Assembly (NCBI GenBank): GCA_964384335.1
Contig: CAYLKN010000003.1
Span: forward strand, 31,462 to 95,461
From: JAUICS01 sp964384335
GTDB lineage: Bacteria; Pseudomonadota; Alphaproteobacteria; Micavibrionales; Micavibrionaceae
Reading direction: 5' to 3'
Length of the DNA: 64,000 nucleotides
Shown here: positions 43,287 to 51,853 of the stretch, piece by piece
Layout: each line of letters begins with the position of its first letter
How positions within the stretch are numbered: position 1 is the first letter of the stretch
Made by a program: the position numbers and the translations under genes
The notes under the pieces: generated by a model
The model's database searches: none
Told to the model about the DNA's origin: nothing
What the model saw: the letters and a program-made list of their open reading frames with translations, nothing else

Positions 43287-44165
43287 GTGCCCGAACTTCC
43301 CGAAGTTGAAACTGTAAAGCGCGGACTTGCTCTGGCCCTTGACCTTCCGGCTTTTATTACGTCTGTCCGGCTCTTAAATCCGGCAATGCGTATTCCCGCC
43401 GCCAGCGATTTTCAGGATAAGCTGAATAATTCCATCGTAAAGACAATTACACGCAGGGGTAAATATATCCTCCTTTTCCTTGAAAAAGAAGGAGGGCAGG
43501 CAGGCATGCTTGTCATTCACCTCGGTATGTCCGGAAAGCTGTCCCTCATTCCATCCGCATTGCAAGATTACAAACCTGAAAAACATGACCATGTTCTTCT
43601 GGGGCTGAGTGAGACCAGCACGATGGTTTTTAATGATCAGCGCCGATTCGGATATCTGGCACATTACCCATTTACTTCGGAAACGGAGTTTGCGGCATTC
43701 AAAAACCTTGGTCCCGAACCTCTCTGTCCCGGCTTTACGCCGGATACTCTGACAGGGGCTTTGTCCGGGCGTACCGGGCCGATCAAAACCGTGCTTTTAA
43801 ATCAGGAGATTATCGCAGGACTCGGTAATATATATGTCTGTGAGGCCCTTTACGAAGCAGGTATAAGCCCTAGACGCAAAGCCTTGACGGTAAAGGGAAG
43901 GCGTGCGGCGGCTCTGTGCGGTTCTATCAAGTCTGTTTTAAATCGCGCCATCACGGCCGGGGGCAGCACGCTGCGCAACTATAGAAGTCTGAGCGGGGAG
44001 GCGGGCTATTTTCAAACCTCCTTTTCCGTTTATGATCGGGAAGGGATGGCTTGTCCTTCATGTTCGTGCGGCGCCCGCAGCGACATGAAACTTCTTGATA
44101 AAGGGATCAAAAGGATTGTGCAAAGCGGCCGTTCAACATATTATTGTTCCATCAAACAAAGATAA
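43287..44165 (+). CDS. mutM: Formamidopyrimidine-DNA glycosylase with an altered zinc finger
   Basis: A 292-residue bifunctional glycosylase/AP lyase for 8-oxoguanine. The N-terminal catalytic Pro2-Glu3 (PELPEVETV) is encoded after a GTG start, and LNQEIIAGLGNIYVCEALY is the H2TH region. The C-terminal zinc finger, normally C-x2-C-x16-C-x2-C, reads CPSCSCGA at the first pair and YCSIKQR at the second, so the last cysteine is replaced by lysine. A spare cysteine exists in the first group and about ten residues are inserted. Zinc could still be held by a different set of four cysteines. Confidence 0.93.
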   Translation: MPELPEVETVKRGLALALDLPAFITSVRLLNPAMRIPAASDFQDKLNNSIVKTITRRGKYILLFLEKEGGQAGMLVIHLGMSGKLSLIPSALQDYKPEKHDHVLLGLSETSTMVFNDQRRFGYLAHYPFTSETEFAAFKNLGPEPLCPGFTPDTLTGALSGRTGPIKTVLLNQEIIAGLGNIYVCEALYEAGISPRRKALTVKGRRAAALCGSIKSVLNRAITAGGSTLRNYRSLSGEAGYFQTSFSVYDREGMACPSCSCGARSDMKLLDKGIKRIVQSGRSTYYCSIKQR

Positions 44166-44179
44166 ACTGAGTATAGGAC

Positions 44180-44626
44180 ATGAACGGCAAGGTCATATCT
44201 TTCAAATGGAAAGGCCGGAAATCTCAGGCTCTGTCACGGCTTGTGATAATGCTGTGTTTCATTATCTTTCCGGCGGATGTTAATTCCGGCAATCTGCGTA
44301 ATGCGGAGGTTCAGACCACCCCTTATTTCGAGGTTCTGCACGATATTCCGGTTATGGACGGGCTGGAGGTTATGCCCGGCAAAACCGTAAATTTTGACAA
44401 GCCGTCCGGGCGAATCGTTGAGGAGGCCGCATACCTTAAAAATAATTCATGGGGTTCGGTTCTGTCATATTATGACCGTGTATTGCCACAACTGGGCTGG
44501 GAAAAAGTTCTGGAAGGGAATTACACCAGGAATGATGAGCGTCTTGTTTTTGTTAAAGATTTCTCGGAGGGCAGCAGGCTTGTTGTTCTCAAAGTGATGC
44601 CGAAAAATGAAAAAGATTGGAATTAG
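44180..44626 (+). CDS. Membrane-anchored or secreted hypothetical protein between mutM and rpsT
   Basis: A 148-residue protein with an N-terminal hydrophobic segment (LVIMLCFIIFPADVNSGN) that may be a signal peptide. The C-terminal half (SVLSYYDRVLPQLGWEKVLEG then RNDERLVFVKDF) is like a small alpha/beta domain seen in alphaproteobacterial envelope proteins at this locus. Function not known. Confidence 0.7.
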   Translation: MNGKVISFKWKGRKSQALSRLVIMLCFIIFPADVNSGNLRNAEVQTTPYFEVLHDIPVMDGLEVMPGKTVNFDKPSGRIVEEAAYLKNNSWGSVLSYYDRVLPQLGWEKVLEGNYTRNDERLVFVKDFSEGSRLVVLKVMPKNEKDWN

Positions 44627-44639
44627 GGAAACAGAATGC

Positions 44640-44669
44640 TTGACAAAAACTTTGTCAAAAAGGTAATAA
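44640..44669 (+). promoter_or_regulatory. rpsT promoter with overlapping 8-bp inverted repeat
   Basis: TTGACA (44640-44645), an 18-base spacer and TAATAA (44664-44669). TTGACAAA (44640-44647) and TTTGTCAA (44651-44658) form a perfect inverted repeat covering the -35 and spacer, a possible repressor site. It lies 39 bases before rpsT. Confidence 0.7.
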
Positions 44670-44707
44670 TCTTGGATCTGAAAAAAACGACAAATTAGGT
44701 TTAGGCA

Positions 44708-44980
44708 ATGGCGAATACAAAATCCGCTGAAAAAAGAATTAGAAGAAATCAAAGATTCGAGGAAATCAACCGCGACAGGCGGTCTGCAATGCGCACATAT
44801 ATTAAGAAGGTACGTGCCGCAATTGAGGAAAAAAATCTGGAATCTGCGCAAAAGGAATATAATGTTTTAAAGCCTTATATGATGAGATGCGTTACCAAAA
44901 ATATAATTCATAAAAAAACATGTTCGCGAACATTGTCCCGTTTGTCGAACCACATTAAAGCCTTAAAAGAGGCTACATAA
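44708..44980 (+). CDS. rpsT: 30S ribosomal protein S20
   Basis: A 90-residue basic helical protein that binds 16S rRNA. It begins MANTKSAEKRIRRNQRFEEI and ends KTCSRTLSRLSNHIKALKEA. It has its own promoter and precedes dnaA, the common alphaproteobacterial order. Confidence 0.97.
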   Translation: MANTKSAEKRIRRNQRFEEINRDRRSAMRTYIKKVRAAIEEKNLESAQKEYNVLKPYMMRCVTKNIIHKKTCSRTLSRLSNHIKALKEAT

Positions 44981-45488
44981 AGACTGGCTAAAAATAATTC
45001 TCGTTCAAATAAAACGTTCAGTAGTCTGCATTTTTTTACTTGGATTTTGCAGACTATTACTCGTGGCGTAAATCAAAAGTCCGATAATTTCTTTTTTTTT
45101 ATTTCCTGATTTGTTCTTATTGCCATTCTTATATTTCATGGTGTATTCTTAATTTTAGATTCAGGGGTACATAGAAAGTAGTAAAAATTGACTGGTAGAG
45201 TCAGTTTTTGCGAAGCGAGGATAAAGTAATCCTCTGTACTTAGGGTATAAAGATATTCCTGTAATGTGATTACAGGCTATTGGTTAAAATTCAGAGACTA
45301 TTTTGACTGAGAAAAATCAAATGCAGACATGGTTTGTTTGCAGACCCCTAAGTATTGCCTTTGTTTTTACATTTTCCCGTTAAGTTTCGGGAGATTTATA
45401 CTTGTATTTTGCTTTTCATTGTTTTGAAAAGTATTTGATAAATTGTTAACTGGTAAACATTAACTTTTAAAAAATGGAGAAACTGATA
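44981..45488. other. 508-bp gene-free spacer before dnaA, with hairpins and four TGCAGAC sites
   Basis: No protein or tRNA gene was seen. The stretch is very A/T-rich and carries several inverted repeats: AGTCTGCA/TGCAGACT (45023-45030 and 45048-45055), the stem at 45183-45209, GAGGAT/ATCCTC (45217-45234) and CCTGTAAT/ATTACAGG (45258-45276). TGCAGAC occurs four times (45024-45030 complement, 45048, 45322, 45339). No consensus DnaA box (TTATCCACA) was found, so an origin here is not supported by that criterion. It should hold the dnaA promoter and leader. Confidence 0.6.
45183..45209 (+). terminator. Possible rpsT terminator
   Basis: An 11-bp stem with one G-T wobble (45183-45193 with 45199-45209) around GGTAG. 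The right arm ends in five T residues and the left arm starts with five A residues, as in bidirectional intrinsic terminators. It lies about 200 bases after rpsT. Confidence 0.4.
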
Positions 45489-46937
45489 ATGACGGATCTT
45501 GCTCGGAAAGGTGCTGTTGGTAAAAATCTTGAAAATGTACTGCCTGGAGATCCTCTTGAGCCAACAAAGGAAATAAAAGAAACCTGGGAAACTGTTTACC
45601 AGGCCATGCGAAAAGAATTCGGAGAAGCCGTTTTCAGAAGCTGGCTTAAGCATTTGACACTGCAGGCTTATTACCCGCAAAGCGGGACGCTTGAAGTGTC
45701 CGCTCCGACCCGGTTTATGCGTGAATGGGTTGAAAAACACTATGCGGGTCAGATTCTTGAAATGTGTAAAGGCATCAATGAAGAAATCAGGGAACTGAAA
45801 ATTGTTGTTGTTGCAACGAATGTCATTAAATTTGATACAGAAGAAAAAGACAAGCCGGTTCAGTCGGTCGAGGCGCGGCAGCAAACACCTCAGCTTGACA
45901 AGGCAATTGAGGAGCTATCCTCGCCTCTTGATAAACGATTCACTTTTGAGAGCTTTGTTGTCGGTCAGCCGAATGCCCTTGCGCACGCTGCGGCCAGACG
46001 CGTTGTGGAAAGCGGCATGGTACCGTTTAATCCTTTGTTTCTTTATGGCGGCGTCGGTCTTGGAAAAACGCACCTTATGCAGGCGATCGCAGCTGCAATT
46101 TTACAGCGGGAAAGTAATAAAAAGCTTCTCTATCTTTCCGCTGAGAAATTTATGTATCATTTTGTCCGGTCCTTAAGACGGGATGAAATGATGAATTTCA
46201 AGGAAAGTCTGCGATCTGTTGATGTTCTTATGATCGATGACATTCAGTTCATAAGCGGCAAGGAAACCACGCAGGAGGAATTTTTCCATACCTTTAATGC
46301 GCTTGTTGATCAGAATAAACAGATTGTGATATCGGCAGACAAGTCGCCATCCGATCTTTCCGGGCTTGAGGAAAGGCTGCGCTCACGTCTTTCCTGGGGT
46401 CTGGTGGCCGATATTCATCCAACGACATATGATCTGCGCCTGGGCATCTTGCAATCCAAACGCGATCAGCTTGAAATCGAGGTACCGGATCCTGTGCTTG
46501 AATTTCTGGCCCTTAAAATCACATCCAGTATTCGTGAGCTGGAAGGCGCTTTAAACAGAATTGCTGCACATGCGGAAGTTTCCGGCCAGCCAATTGCACT
46601 CGAAACCACCCAGGAAGTTCTTCAGGATCTTCTAAGGGCGCACGACCGGCGCATAACCATTGACGAGATTCAAAGAAAAGTGGCCGAACACTATAATCTG
46701 AGAATGCAGGACATGCATTCTGTTCGCCGGTCAAGGAATGTTGCAAGACCAAGACAAATCGCGATGTATCTGTCAAAGCAGCTTACACCCAGGTCATTAC
46801 CCGAAATCGGCCGGAAATTCGGAGGCAGGGATCATACGACAGTTATGCATGCCGTACGCAAGGTTGAAGAGCTGATGAATGACGATGCCCAGATATCCCA
46901 GGATGTCGATATCATTCGCCGGGCTCTGACCGGGTAA
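45489..46937 (+). CDS. dnaA: Chromosomal replication initiator DnaA
   Basis: A 482-residue AAA+ initiator. Domain I holds AVFRSWLKHLTLQ. The Walker A site is GGVGLGKTHLMQAI, Walker B MIDDIQFI, and the arginine-finger region RLRSRLSWGLVADI. The domain IV DNA-binding helix is GRKFGGRDHTTVMHAVRKVE. ATG 45489 is preferred because GGAGAA lies 8 bases before it; ATG 45474 would overlap that site. Confidence 0.97.
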   Translation: MTDLARKGAVGKNLENVLPGDPLEPTKEIKETWETVYQAMRKEFGEAVFRSWLKHLTLQAYYPQSGTLEVSAPTRFMREWVEKHYAGQILEMCKGINEEIRELKIVVVATNVIKFDTEEKDKPVQSVEARQQTPQLDKAIEELSSPLDKRFTFESFVVGQPNALAHAAARRVVESGMVPFNPLFLYGGVGLGKTHLMQAIAAAILQRESNKKLLYLSAEKFMYHFVRSLRRDEMMNFKESLRSVDVLMIDDIQFISGKETTQEEFFHTFNALVDQNKQIVISADKSPSDLSGLEERLRSRLSWGLVADIHPTTYDLRLGILQSKRDQLEIEVPDPVLEFLALKITSSIRELEGALNRIAAHAEVSGQPIALETTQEVLQDLLRAHDRRITIDEIQRKVAEHYNLRMQDMHSVRRSRNVARPRQIAMYLSKQLTPRSLPEIGRKFGGRDHTTVMHAVRKVEELMNDDAQISQDVDIIRRALTG

Positions 46938-46958
46938 CATCGGCTTCCTGGCTACAAT

Positions 46959-47396
46959 TCACTTCAGGGATGACAGCTTTGCTTTTTGAAAGTTGTCATC
47001 CCTTATTTGATTGCAAAGCTCGAACCATTCGCACCCTTTACAGGCTTTTCGTATGTCGCCCCTATGAAAACGTATTCTTAAATTTGAAATCAGATCTTCA
47101 GAAAGCCTTACAATGTTTGATGCAACAAAGTTATGGCCGGGGAAAAATGTCTGAAGATCCAGCAGTGCAGTCTTATCCCGCCCGGTAATCCTGTCCTCCA
47201 GACAATGATGGTTTTGATTTGTTTCCAGAAGGCGCGGCCTGCATATATCGTCAGGACCTTCAACGATGATAATCTGCCTTTCGCCTTTATTAATCCGGTC
47301 GATAACCGCTTGATAATTTCTGACGAAATTTTGTGAATAGCCTTTGCCGATAAAGGTTAAAATACATAAAAAATGATGAGGTCTTAAGTGGATCAT
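46959..47396 (-). CDS. DUF1284 domain protein
   Basis: A 145-residue protein. It starts LRPHHFLCILTFIGKGYSQNF, the DUF1284 signature, and has cysteines at about residue 11, in ICRPRLL and HHCLEDR, and in the C-terminal CKGCEWFELC, which together could bind an iron-sulfur cluster. Function not known. It converges with dnaA. A strong inverted repeat lies in its own last codons (46966-47003). Confidence 0.85.
   Translation of the reverse strand: MIHLRPHHFLCILTFIGKGYSQNFVRNYQAVIDRINKGERQIIIVEGPDDICRPRLLETNQNHHCLEDRITGRDKTALLDLQTFFPGHNFVASNIVRLSEDLISNLRIRFHRGDIRKACKGCEWFELCNQIRDDNFQKAKLSSLK
46966..47003. terminator. 15-bp hairpin at the convergent ends of dnaA and DUF1284
   Basis: Arms 46966-46980 and 46989-47003 pair with one G-T wobble around an eight-base loop. 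It lies 28 bases beyond the dnaA stop and inside the last codons of the DUF1284 gene. T-runs after the stem are short, so termination strength is uncertain. Confidence 0.4.
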
Positions 47397-47443
47397 TAGT
47401 GTGAACCCTGGTTTGGGATTGTATGTTGTGAACAGGCAATTTT

Positions 47444-47452
47444 TGTGGAAAA
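47444..47452 (-). promoter_or_regulatory. DnaA-box-like site upstream of dnaN
   Basis: TGTGGAAAA is the complement of TTTTCCACA, which fits the relaxed DnaA box TTWTNCACA. It lies in the 154-base spacer between DUF1284 and dnaN. It could regulate dnaN; a single relaxed box is weak evidence. Confidence 0.3.
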
Positions 47453-47550
47453 AAGCCTAAAAAAACGGGTATAGTCCAATCAGAAGACTTTAACAAAGTG
47501 TTTTCTATGATAAAGTCTTACTATCTCATTTACTAGCACGGGTTTATGTC

Positions 47551-48666
47551 ATGAAATTTTCAATTGATCGCACAGCTCTGCTCAGAGCTTTAAATCAAGT
47601 TCAAAGCGTTGTGGAAAGCAGGAATACAATTCCGATTCTGAGGAATGTATTAATGAATGCCAATGACGGGCAGCTTCAACTTACGACCACGGATATGGAC
47701 CTTGAAATCAAGGTGGCGGTTCCGGCCAACATAACCGAAGGCGGAACGACGACAGTGCCTGCCAACACACTCCACGACATTATCAAAAAAATGCCCGAAG
47801 GTTCGGAAGTCACCATGGAGCTTGATTCGAACGCCTCGGCCATGGAAGTTAAGTCAGGACGGTCAAAATTCAGACTGAGCTGTTTGCCGAAAGATGATTT
47901 TCCCGAACTTGGCGGATCCGATCTGCCTGTTAATTTCTCTCTGGCGGCTGCAGATCTCAGGACGCTGATCAAGAGGACGAGTTTTGCAATATCAACCGAA
48001 GAAACCCGGTATTACCTGAACGGAATCTATCTGCATGCCGCGGAGACAAATGGTGTACCGGTTCTGCGTTCAGTGGCGACGGATGGTCATCGCCTGGCGC
48101 AATATGAAATGCCTCTTCCCGAGGGTGCGGCACAGATGTCGGGCATTATTATCCCGCGCAAGGCCGTGGCTGAAATCAAGAAATTGGTCGATGATGCTGC
48201 CGATCAGGTTCAGATTACACTTTCGGAAAGCAAAATCCGTTTCAGCATCGATCATATCATTTTGACTTCCAAACTTATTGATGGAACCTTCCCGGACTAC
48301 CAGCGGGTAATTCCTGCAAACAATGATAAAGTGATTGAAGTGGACCCGAGGATTTTTAGCAGTGCAATCGACAGGGTTTCAACGATTTCAGATGACAAGA
48401 CCCGTGCCGTCAAAATTATGCTAAACGGAAAAACGATGACTCTTTCGGCCAATTCTCCGGATGCGGGAAGTGCAACCGAAGATCTTGAAGTGAATTCGGA
48501 CGTTGACGATATTGAAATCGGCTTTAATGCAAAGTATCTGATGGATATAACAGGACTTGTAAAGGAAGGATGTGTTATCCGGCTGGCAGACAGTGCGTCG
48601 CCGACAATTATAACGGATGCCGGCGATAATTCCTCCTTGTTTGTACTTATGCCCTTGCGTGTCTGA
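47551..48666 (+). CDS. dnaN: DNA polymerase III beta subunit (sliding clamp)
   Basis: A 371-residue clamp of three similar domains. It begins MKFSIDRTALLRALNQVQSV and includes the motifs FAISTEETRYYLNGIYLHA and ATDGHRLAQYEMPLP. It ends with the clamp-loader-binding MPLRV. DnaN normally follows dnaA; here DUF1284 on the opposite strand separates them. Confidence 0.97.
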   Translation: MKFSIDRTALLRALNQVQSVVESRNTIPILRNVLMNANDGQLQLTTTDMDLEIKVAVPANITEGGTTTVPANTLHDIIKKMPEGSEVTMELDSNASAMEVKSGRSKFRLSCLPKDDFPELGGSDLPVNFSLAAADLRTLIKRTSFAISTEETRYYLNGIYLHAAETNGVPVLRSVATDGHRLAQYEMPLPEGAAQMSGIIIPRKAVAEIKKLVDDAADQVQITLSESKIRFSIDHIILTSKLIDGTFPDYQRVIPANNDKVIEVDPRIFSSAIDRVSTISDDKTRAVKIMLNGKTMTLSANSPDAGSATEDLEVNSDVDDIEIGFNAKYLMDITGLVKEGCVIRLADSASPTIITDAGDNSSLFVLMPLRV

Positions 48667-48739
48667 ACTATGCGTTTTGCTGCGGCTTTATTGCAGCATT
48701 GTATATATGCTTATTACCGGTAATTTAAGATTCTAAAAA

Positions 48740-49498
48740 ATGTCTAGACATGACGGTGACGAACAGCCGGGAAAACCCATACGACGCAGGAAGGCAAAAA
48801 ACCCAGACTCTTCCATGAAACAGGGCGTAATAAGCGTGCGCAAACCGGGCAGAATCAGATCCCGTAAAGCGCATTTCTCCGCTTCACCAGCGGGGTATAT
48901 TATTTTTTCGGCAGGGCTGATTATGGTTATCGGGGTTTTTGCCCTTGCTTATCTTCGTTTTTATTCCGGGGATACAAACACCATTCCGCCGCCCCGGACA
49001 TCCCAAGGACAAGCGTCTTTTAAAACGGACCCTGAAAGGCGCCAGGAAGCAGAAACTGCACAAAGACGTGATAATAATGCCGCCGGCATTACCGGAAACG
49101 CTCTCACATCCGCTCAATCACTAAACGGATACTGGTCGGCGTATAACCCCCCGCATTATGCCGAATTTTATATTGAGAACGGCGTATACCAGATTATTTA
49201 CGGTCATGATAAAAGCAGAATCCGTCGTTTTGAAAGAGGAGAGATGAAAAAGTCCGGGAACAGCTTCATACTGATGCCAAGAAAGGATATGGGCAAGCCC
49301 GGACAAGACGGTGGAAACTATATCTATCGTGAATTTGGCAGGGGAGAAAGTGCGATAAATGCCTATTTCTATGAAAATCAGGGGGAGCTTGTCTGGGGCA
49401 AAGGCAGTTACGCCAGACTGCCCGAAAATGCGACTGCCCATCCGATTTTCAATTATATGTATTCAGATGTGGTTCTCTGGTCTCCGGTTGCGGATTAA
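48740..49498 (+). CDS. Hypothetical single-pass membrane protein
   Basis: A 252-residue protein with a basic cytoplasmic N terminus (RRRKAKNP and following), one transmembrane helix (YIIFSAGLIMVIGVFALAYL, about 53-72), a low-complexity linker and a C-terminal periplasmic domain rich in aromatic residues (YWSAYNPPHYAEFYIENGVY). The domain was not recognised. Its last 50 bases overlap the convergent DUF6314 gene. Confidence 0.65.
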   Translation: MSRHDGDEQPGKPIRRRKAKNPDSSMKQGVISVRKPGRIRSRKAHFSASPAGYIIFSAGLIMVIGVFALAYLRFYSGDTNTIPPPRTSQGQASFKTDPERRQEAETAQRRDNNAAGITGNALTSAQSLNGYWSAYNPPHYAEFYIENGVYQIIYGHDKSRIRRFERGEMKKSGNSFILMPRKDMGKPGQDGGNYIYREFGRGESAINAYFYENQGELVWGKGSYARLPENATAHPIFNYMYSDVVLWSPVAD

Positions 49499-49949
49499 AC
49501 TTCCTTTTATATACACTCTCTATAATCATATTTTTTTTGGGGCCTGTTACAACATGTTTGACGCAGAAACCGGAATTGTTTGTGAACGCATAATTGCTGT
49601 CGTAAACATCCGGCATGCAGTCATAATGGGCATGTCCGGTAAGGCCGTGCTCTGTTTGTGATAAGGGAATGTTCTGAAACAGCCGCTTTTTCTGATGATC
49701 GAAGTATATTTCAAGGTGCATGAGGTCCGGAAAAAAAACATATGTATAGTGCCGGAAATTTTCAAAACTCCCCTGCGGAAGAGAGAGAGTCCCACTTTCA
49801 GTATAAAAAAACACAAGTGCCTTTGGGATACTGAAATCGGCAGGCGTTAAAAAGGCATGCCCTGAATATATATTTTCTCCGTTTATAGTGCGGGAAATAA
49901 ACCACTTGCCCGGGAGATTCTGTATGATGTCAAAAACGCAATAAGTCAT
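49449..49949 (-). CDS. DUF6314 family protein
   Basis: A 166-residue beta-rich, lipocalin-like protein. Family landmarks include LPGKWFISRTINGENIYSGH, the YVFFPDLMHLEIYFD strand pair, the HDCxPDxY-type motif HYDCMPDVYDSNYAFTN and the VTGPKKNMIIESVYKR end. The biological role is unknown. The family is mainly alphaproteobacterial. Confidence 0.75.
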   Translation of the reverse strand: MTYCVFDIIQNLPGKWFISRTINGENIYSGHAFLTPADFSIPKALVFFYTESGTLSLPQGSFENFRHYTYVFFPDLMHLEIYFDHQKKRLFQNIPLSQTEHGLTGHAHYDCMPDVYDSNYAFTNNSGFCVKHVVTGPKKNMIIESVYKRKFNPQPETREPHLNTYN

Positions 49950-49978
49950 GTATAATCCTGAATAATAAGATCTTCCAA

Positions 49979-51226
49979 ATGCAGAATATCAAAACTTTAT
50001 GCACCCCTGAAATCCGTAAATTCATTCGTGACAATGTTGATGTTGACACAGTGTCTCTGGCGAATAAAGCAATGCCGGATCCGTTATGGCCCAAACATGA
50101 CATCCTGAACCAGATCAAGGCACGCCAGAAAGCCCGGGGGAAATTACCGGACCGGGCAGACAATTTCGATCTGATTATGCCCGGACCTGACCTTGTCGAG
50201 CAAGCCTCATCGGAAGCGACAGCCGGGTATAAAGCCTCTCTTGTCAAAGATCTTATGTCCGGTTCAGATCTGGGGAACAGTTTTGCCGATCTTACGGCCG
50301 GAGCCGGAATTGACACGGCCGCGTTTGCACGAAACTTTAAATCCGGGTTTGCGGTGGAGTGTGATGTGCTGACCTCAGAGGTTCTGAGGCACAATCTTGA
50401 CGTTCTGGGAACCGGTTATGTCCAGGTTTTAAACTGCAGCGCGGAGAATTTTCTGTCCTCATTTAAAGGGCGGAAAATCGATTTTATCTATCTTGATCCC
50501 CAACGCCGGAGCGGATCAAGACGTGGCAGATTTGAATTCAAAGACTGCGAGCCTGATGTTTTGGCTGTCTTGCCGAAACTGTTGGGAAACGCCCATGTGG
50601 TCATGATCAAAACCTCGCCGATGCTTGATATCCAGAAAGCGGCCGAAGATCTGGGGCCGTCTGTTCAGGCATGTCATGTTGTGCAATGGCAGGGACAGGT
50701 TAAGGAACTTGTGCTTGTTTTACATTCAGACAAGATCATGGACAAAAACGCTTTGCCGGTAATTGTAAGTTCTATTGATGACATGGGACAGGCCAATGAA
50801 ACATTTGTTTTTAAAAAAGAGGAAGAGGACGAAATTAAGGTCCGCTATTCCCGCCCTCTGGCATATCTTTACGAACCTTCCGCGGGAATTCTCAAAGCGG
50901 GGGGATTTAAAACGGTCGCGCATCGCCACTCTCTTTTCAAGCTGCACCCCGCCACGCATTTATATACATCGGCGACACCGGTTGAGAATTTCCCGGGACG
51001 TGTTTTTGAAGTACGGGACATTCTGCCCGTTAACAAAAAGAAACTTCAGGAGGTTCTTCCGGAAAGGCAGGCAAACCTGTCCACGCGCAATTTTCCGCAG
51101 AACAGTGATAATTTAAAAAAGAAGCTGGGCCTGAAAGACGGCGGCAAAATTTTTATATTTGCCTGCACATTACCAGACAAAGATCATGCCCTTATTTTAT
51201 GTGAACGACACTTGCAAAAAGAGTAA
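49979..51226 (+). CDS. SAM-dependent methyltransferase with THUMP-like domain (PG_1098 type)
   Basis: A 415-residue protein. An N-terminal helical part with VEQASSEATAGYKASL is followed by a class I methyltransferase core with the SAM site FADLTAGAGIDTAAFARNF and DFIYLDPQRR. The C-terminal THUMP-like region has YLYEPSAGILKAGGFK, KLHPATHLYTSATPVENFPG and LSTRNFPQN. This architecture is best known from Bacteroidetes, where it is thought to modify nucleic acid, probably RNA; the target is unknown. Presence in an alphaproteobacterium suggests transfer. Confidence 0.8.
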   Translation: MQNIKTLCTPEIRKFIRDNVDVDTVSLANKAMPDPLWPKHDILNQIKARQKARGKLPDRADNFDLIMPGPDLVEQASSEATAGYKASLVKDLMSGSDLGNSFADLTAGAGIDTAAFARNFKSGFAVECDVLTSEVLRHNLDVLGTGYVQVLNCSAENFLSSFKGRKIDFIYLDPQRRSGSRRGRFEFKDCEPDVLAVLPKLLGNAHVVMIKTSPMLDIQKAAEDLGPSVQACHVVQWQGQVKELVLVLHSDKIMDKNALPVIVSSIDDMGQANETFVFKKEEEDEIKVRYSRPLAYLYEPSAGILKAGGFKTVAHRHSLFKLHPATHLYTSATPVENFPGRVFEVRDILPVNKKKLQEVLPERQANLSTRNFPQNSDNLKKKLGLKDGGKIFIFACTLPDKDHALILCERHLQKE

Positions 51227-51285
51227 GATGAAAAATATTAATTTGCATAATAAATAATTGATGAAATGGTTTTGATATAGAAAAT

Positions 51286-51663
51286 ATGACTAATGCTGTC
51301 CGGAATTCTGAAATCTATCCCTGCCTTATATTAAGCCGTAACACATATAATAAACTGCTCAGGCATTACAGCGGGACCATTACGGCTTTAGAGAAAAAAT
51401 TTCACAAGCTTGTGGGTATTAATGAGTTGACATCTGTTGATATCGGGCCGGATTTTACATTGAATTCCGAGTTTCCCTATACCGGAAAAATCGAAAACTT
51501 CATGCAAACTATATTGGAAACCTTACTCGCAAACGGCTGCAGATCCGCTGATATAGTAATTGATGAAAGGCCCGGTCAATGCAACGCACCGGGCATCGAA
51601 AGTGCGCGGCATGTTAAAATTATAGTGCGTAATGTCTATCTTAATCCGGAAAAAAAGCCTTAA
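51286..51663 (+). CDS. Hypothetical protein
   Basis: A 125-residue protein with a predicted alpha/beta composition (KLLRHYSGTITALEKKFHKL, DFTLNSEFPYTGKIENF and the C-terminal ARHVKIIVRNVYLNPEK). No domain, signal peptide or membrane helix was recognised. It lies 59 bases after the THUMP-like methyltransferase on the same strand. Confidence 0.55.
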   Translation: MTNAVRNSEIYPCLILSRNTYNKLLRHYSGTITALEKKFHKLVGINELTSVDIGPDFTLNSEFPYTGKIENFMQTILETLLANGCRSADIVIDERPGQCNAPGIESARHVKIIVRNVYLNPEKKP

Positions 51664-51790
51664 AGTGCTTCGCGGCCTGCGGTGGTTATTGGCTATCCTG
51701 CTTTTTTCTGTTCCAGGACGACAACACAGTCGCAGCGTCATCAGGCAAACTGATTTCAGTGTCGTATCTTTTTCAATCAGTCCGCCTTAA
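51632..51790 (+). CDS. Possible 52-residue small membrane protein, uncertain
   Basis: An ATG at 51632, inside the 3' end of the previous gene in another frame, opens 52 codons to TAA at 51788. The N terminus is basic and then hydrophobic (KVLRGLRWLLAILLFSVPG), like a signal peptide or a single membrane helix. There is no good ribosome-binding site. It may be a chance frame. Confidence 0.25.
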   Translation: MSILIRKKSLKVLRGLRWLLAILLFSVPGRQHSRSVIRQTDFSVVSFSISPP

Positions 51791-51853
51791 TGCCGGAAAC
51801 GGCACACACAATATTTTATATGAAAAATTAACACTTTTTTAAGTGCATAAAGG

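Noticed and set aside
44981..45488. Claim of a proven oriC before dnaA
   Set aside because: No consensus DnaA box and no GC-skew calculation available; kept only as an open observation.
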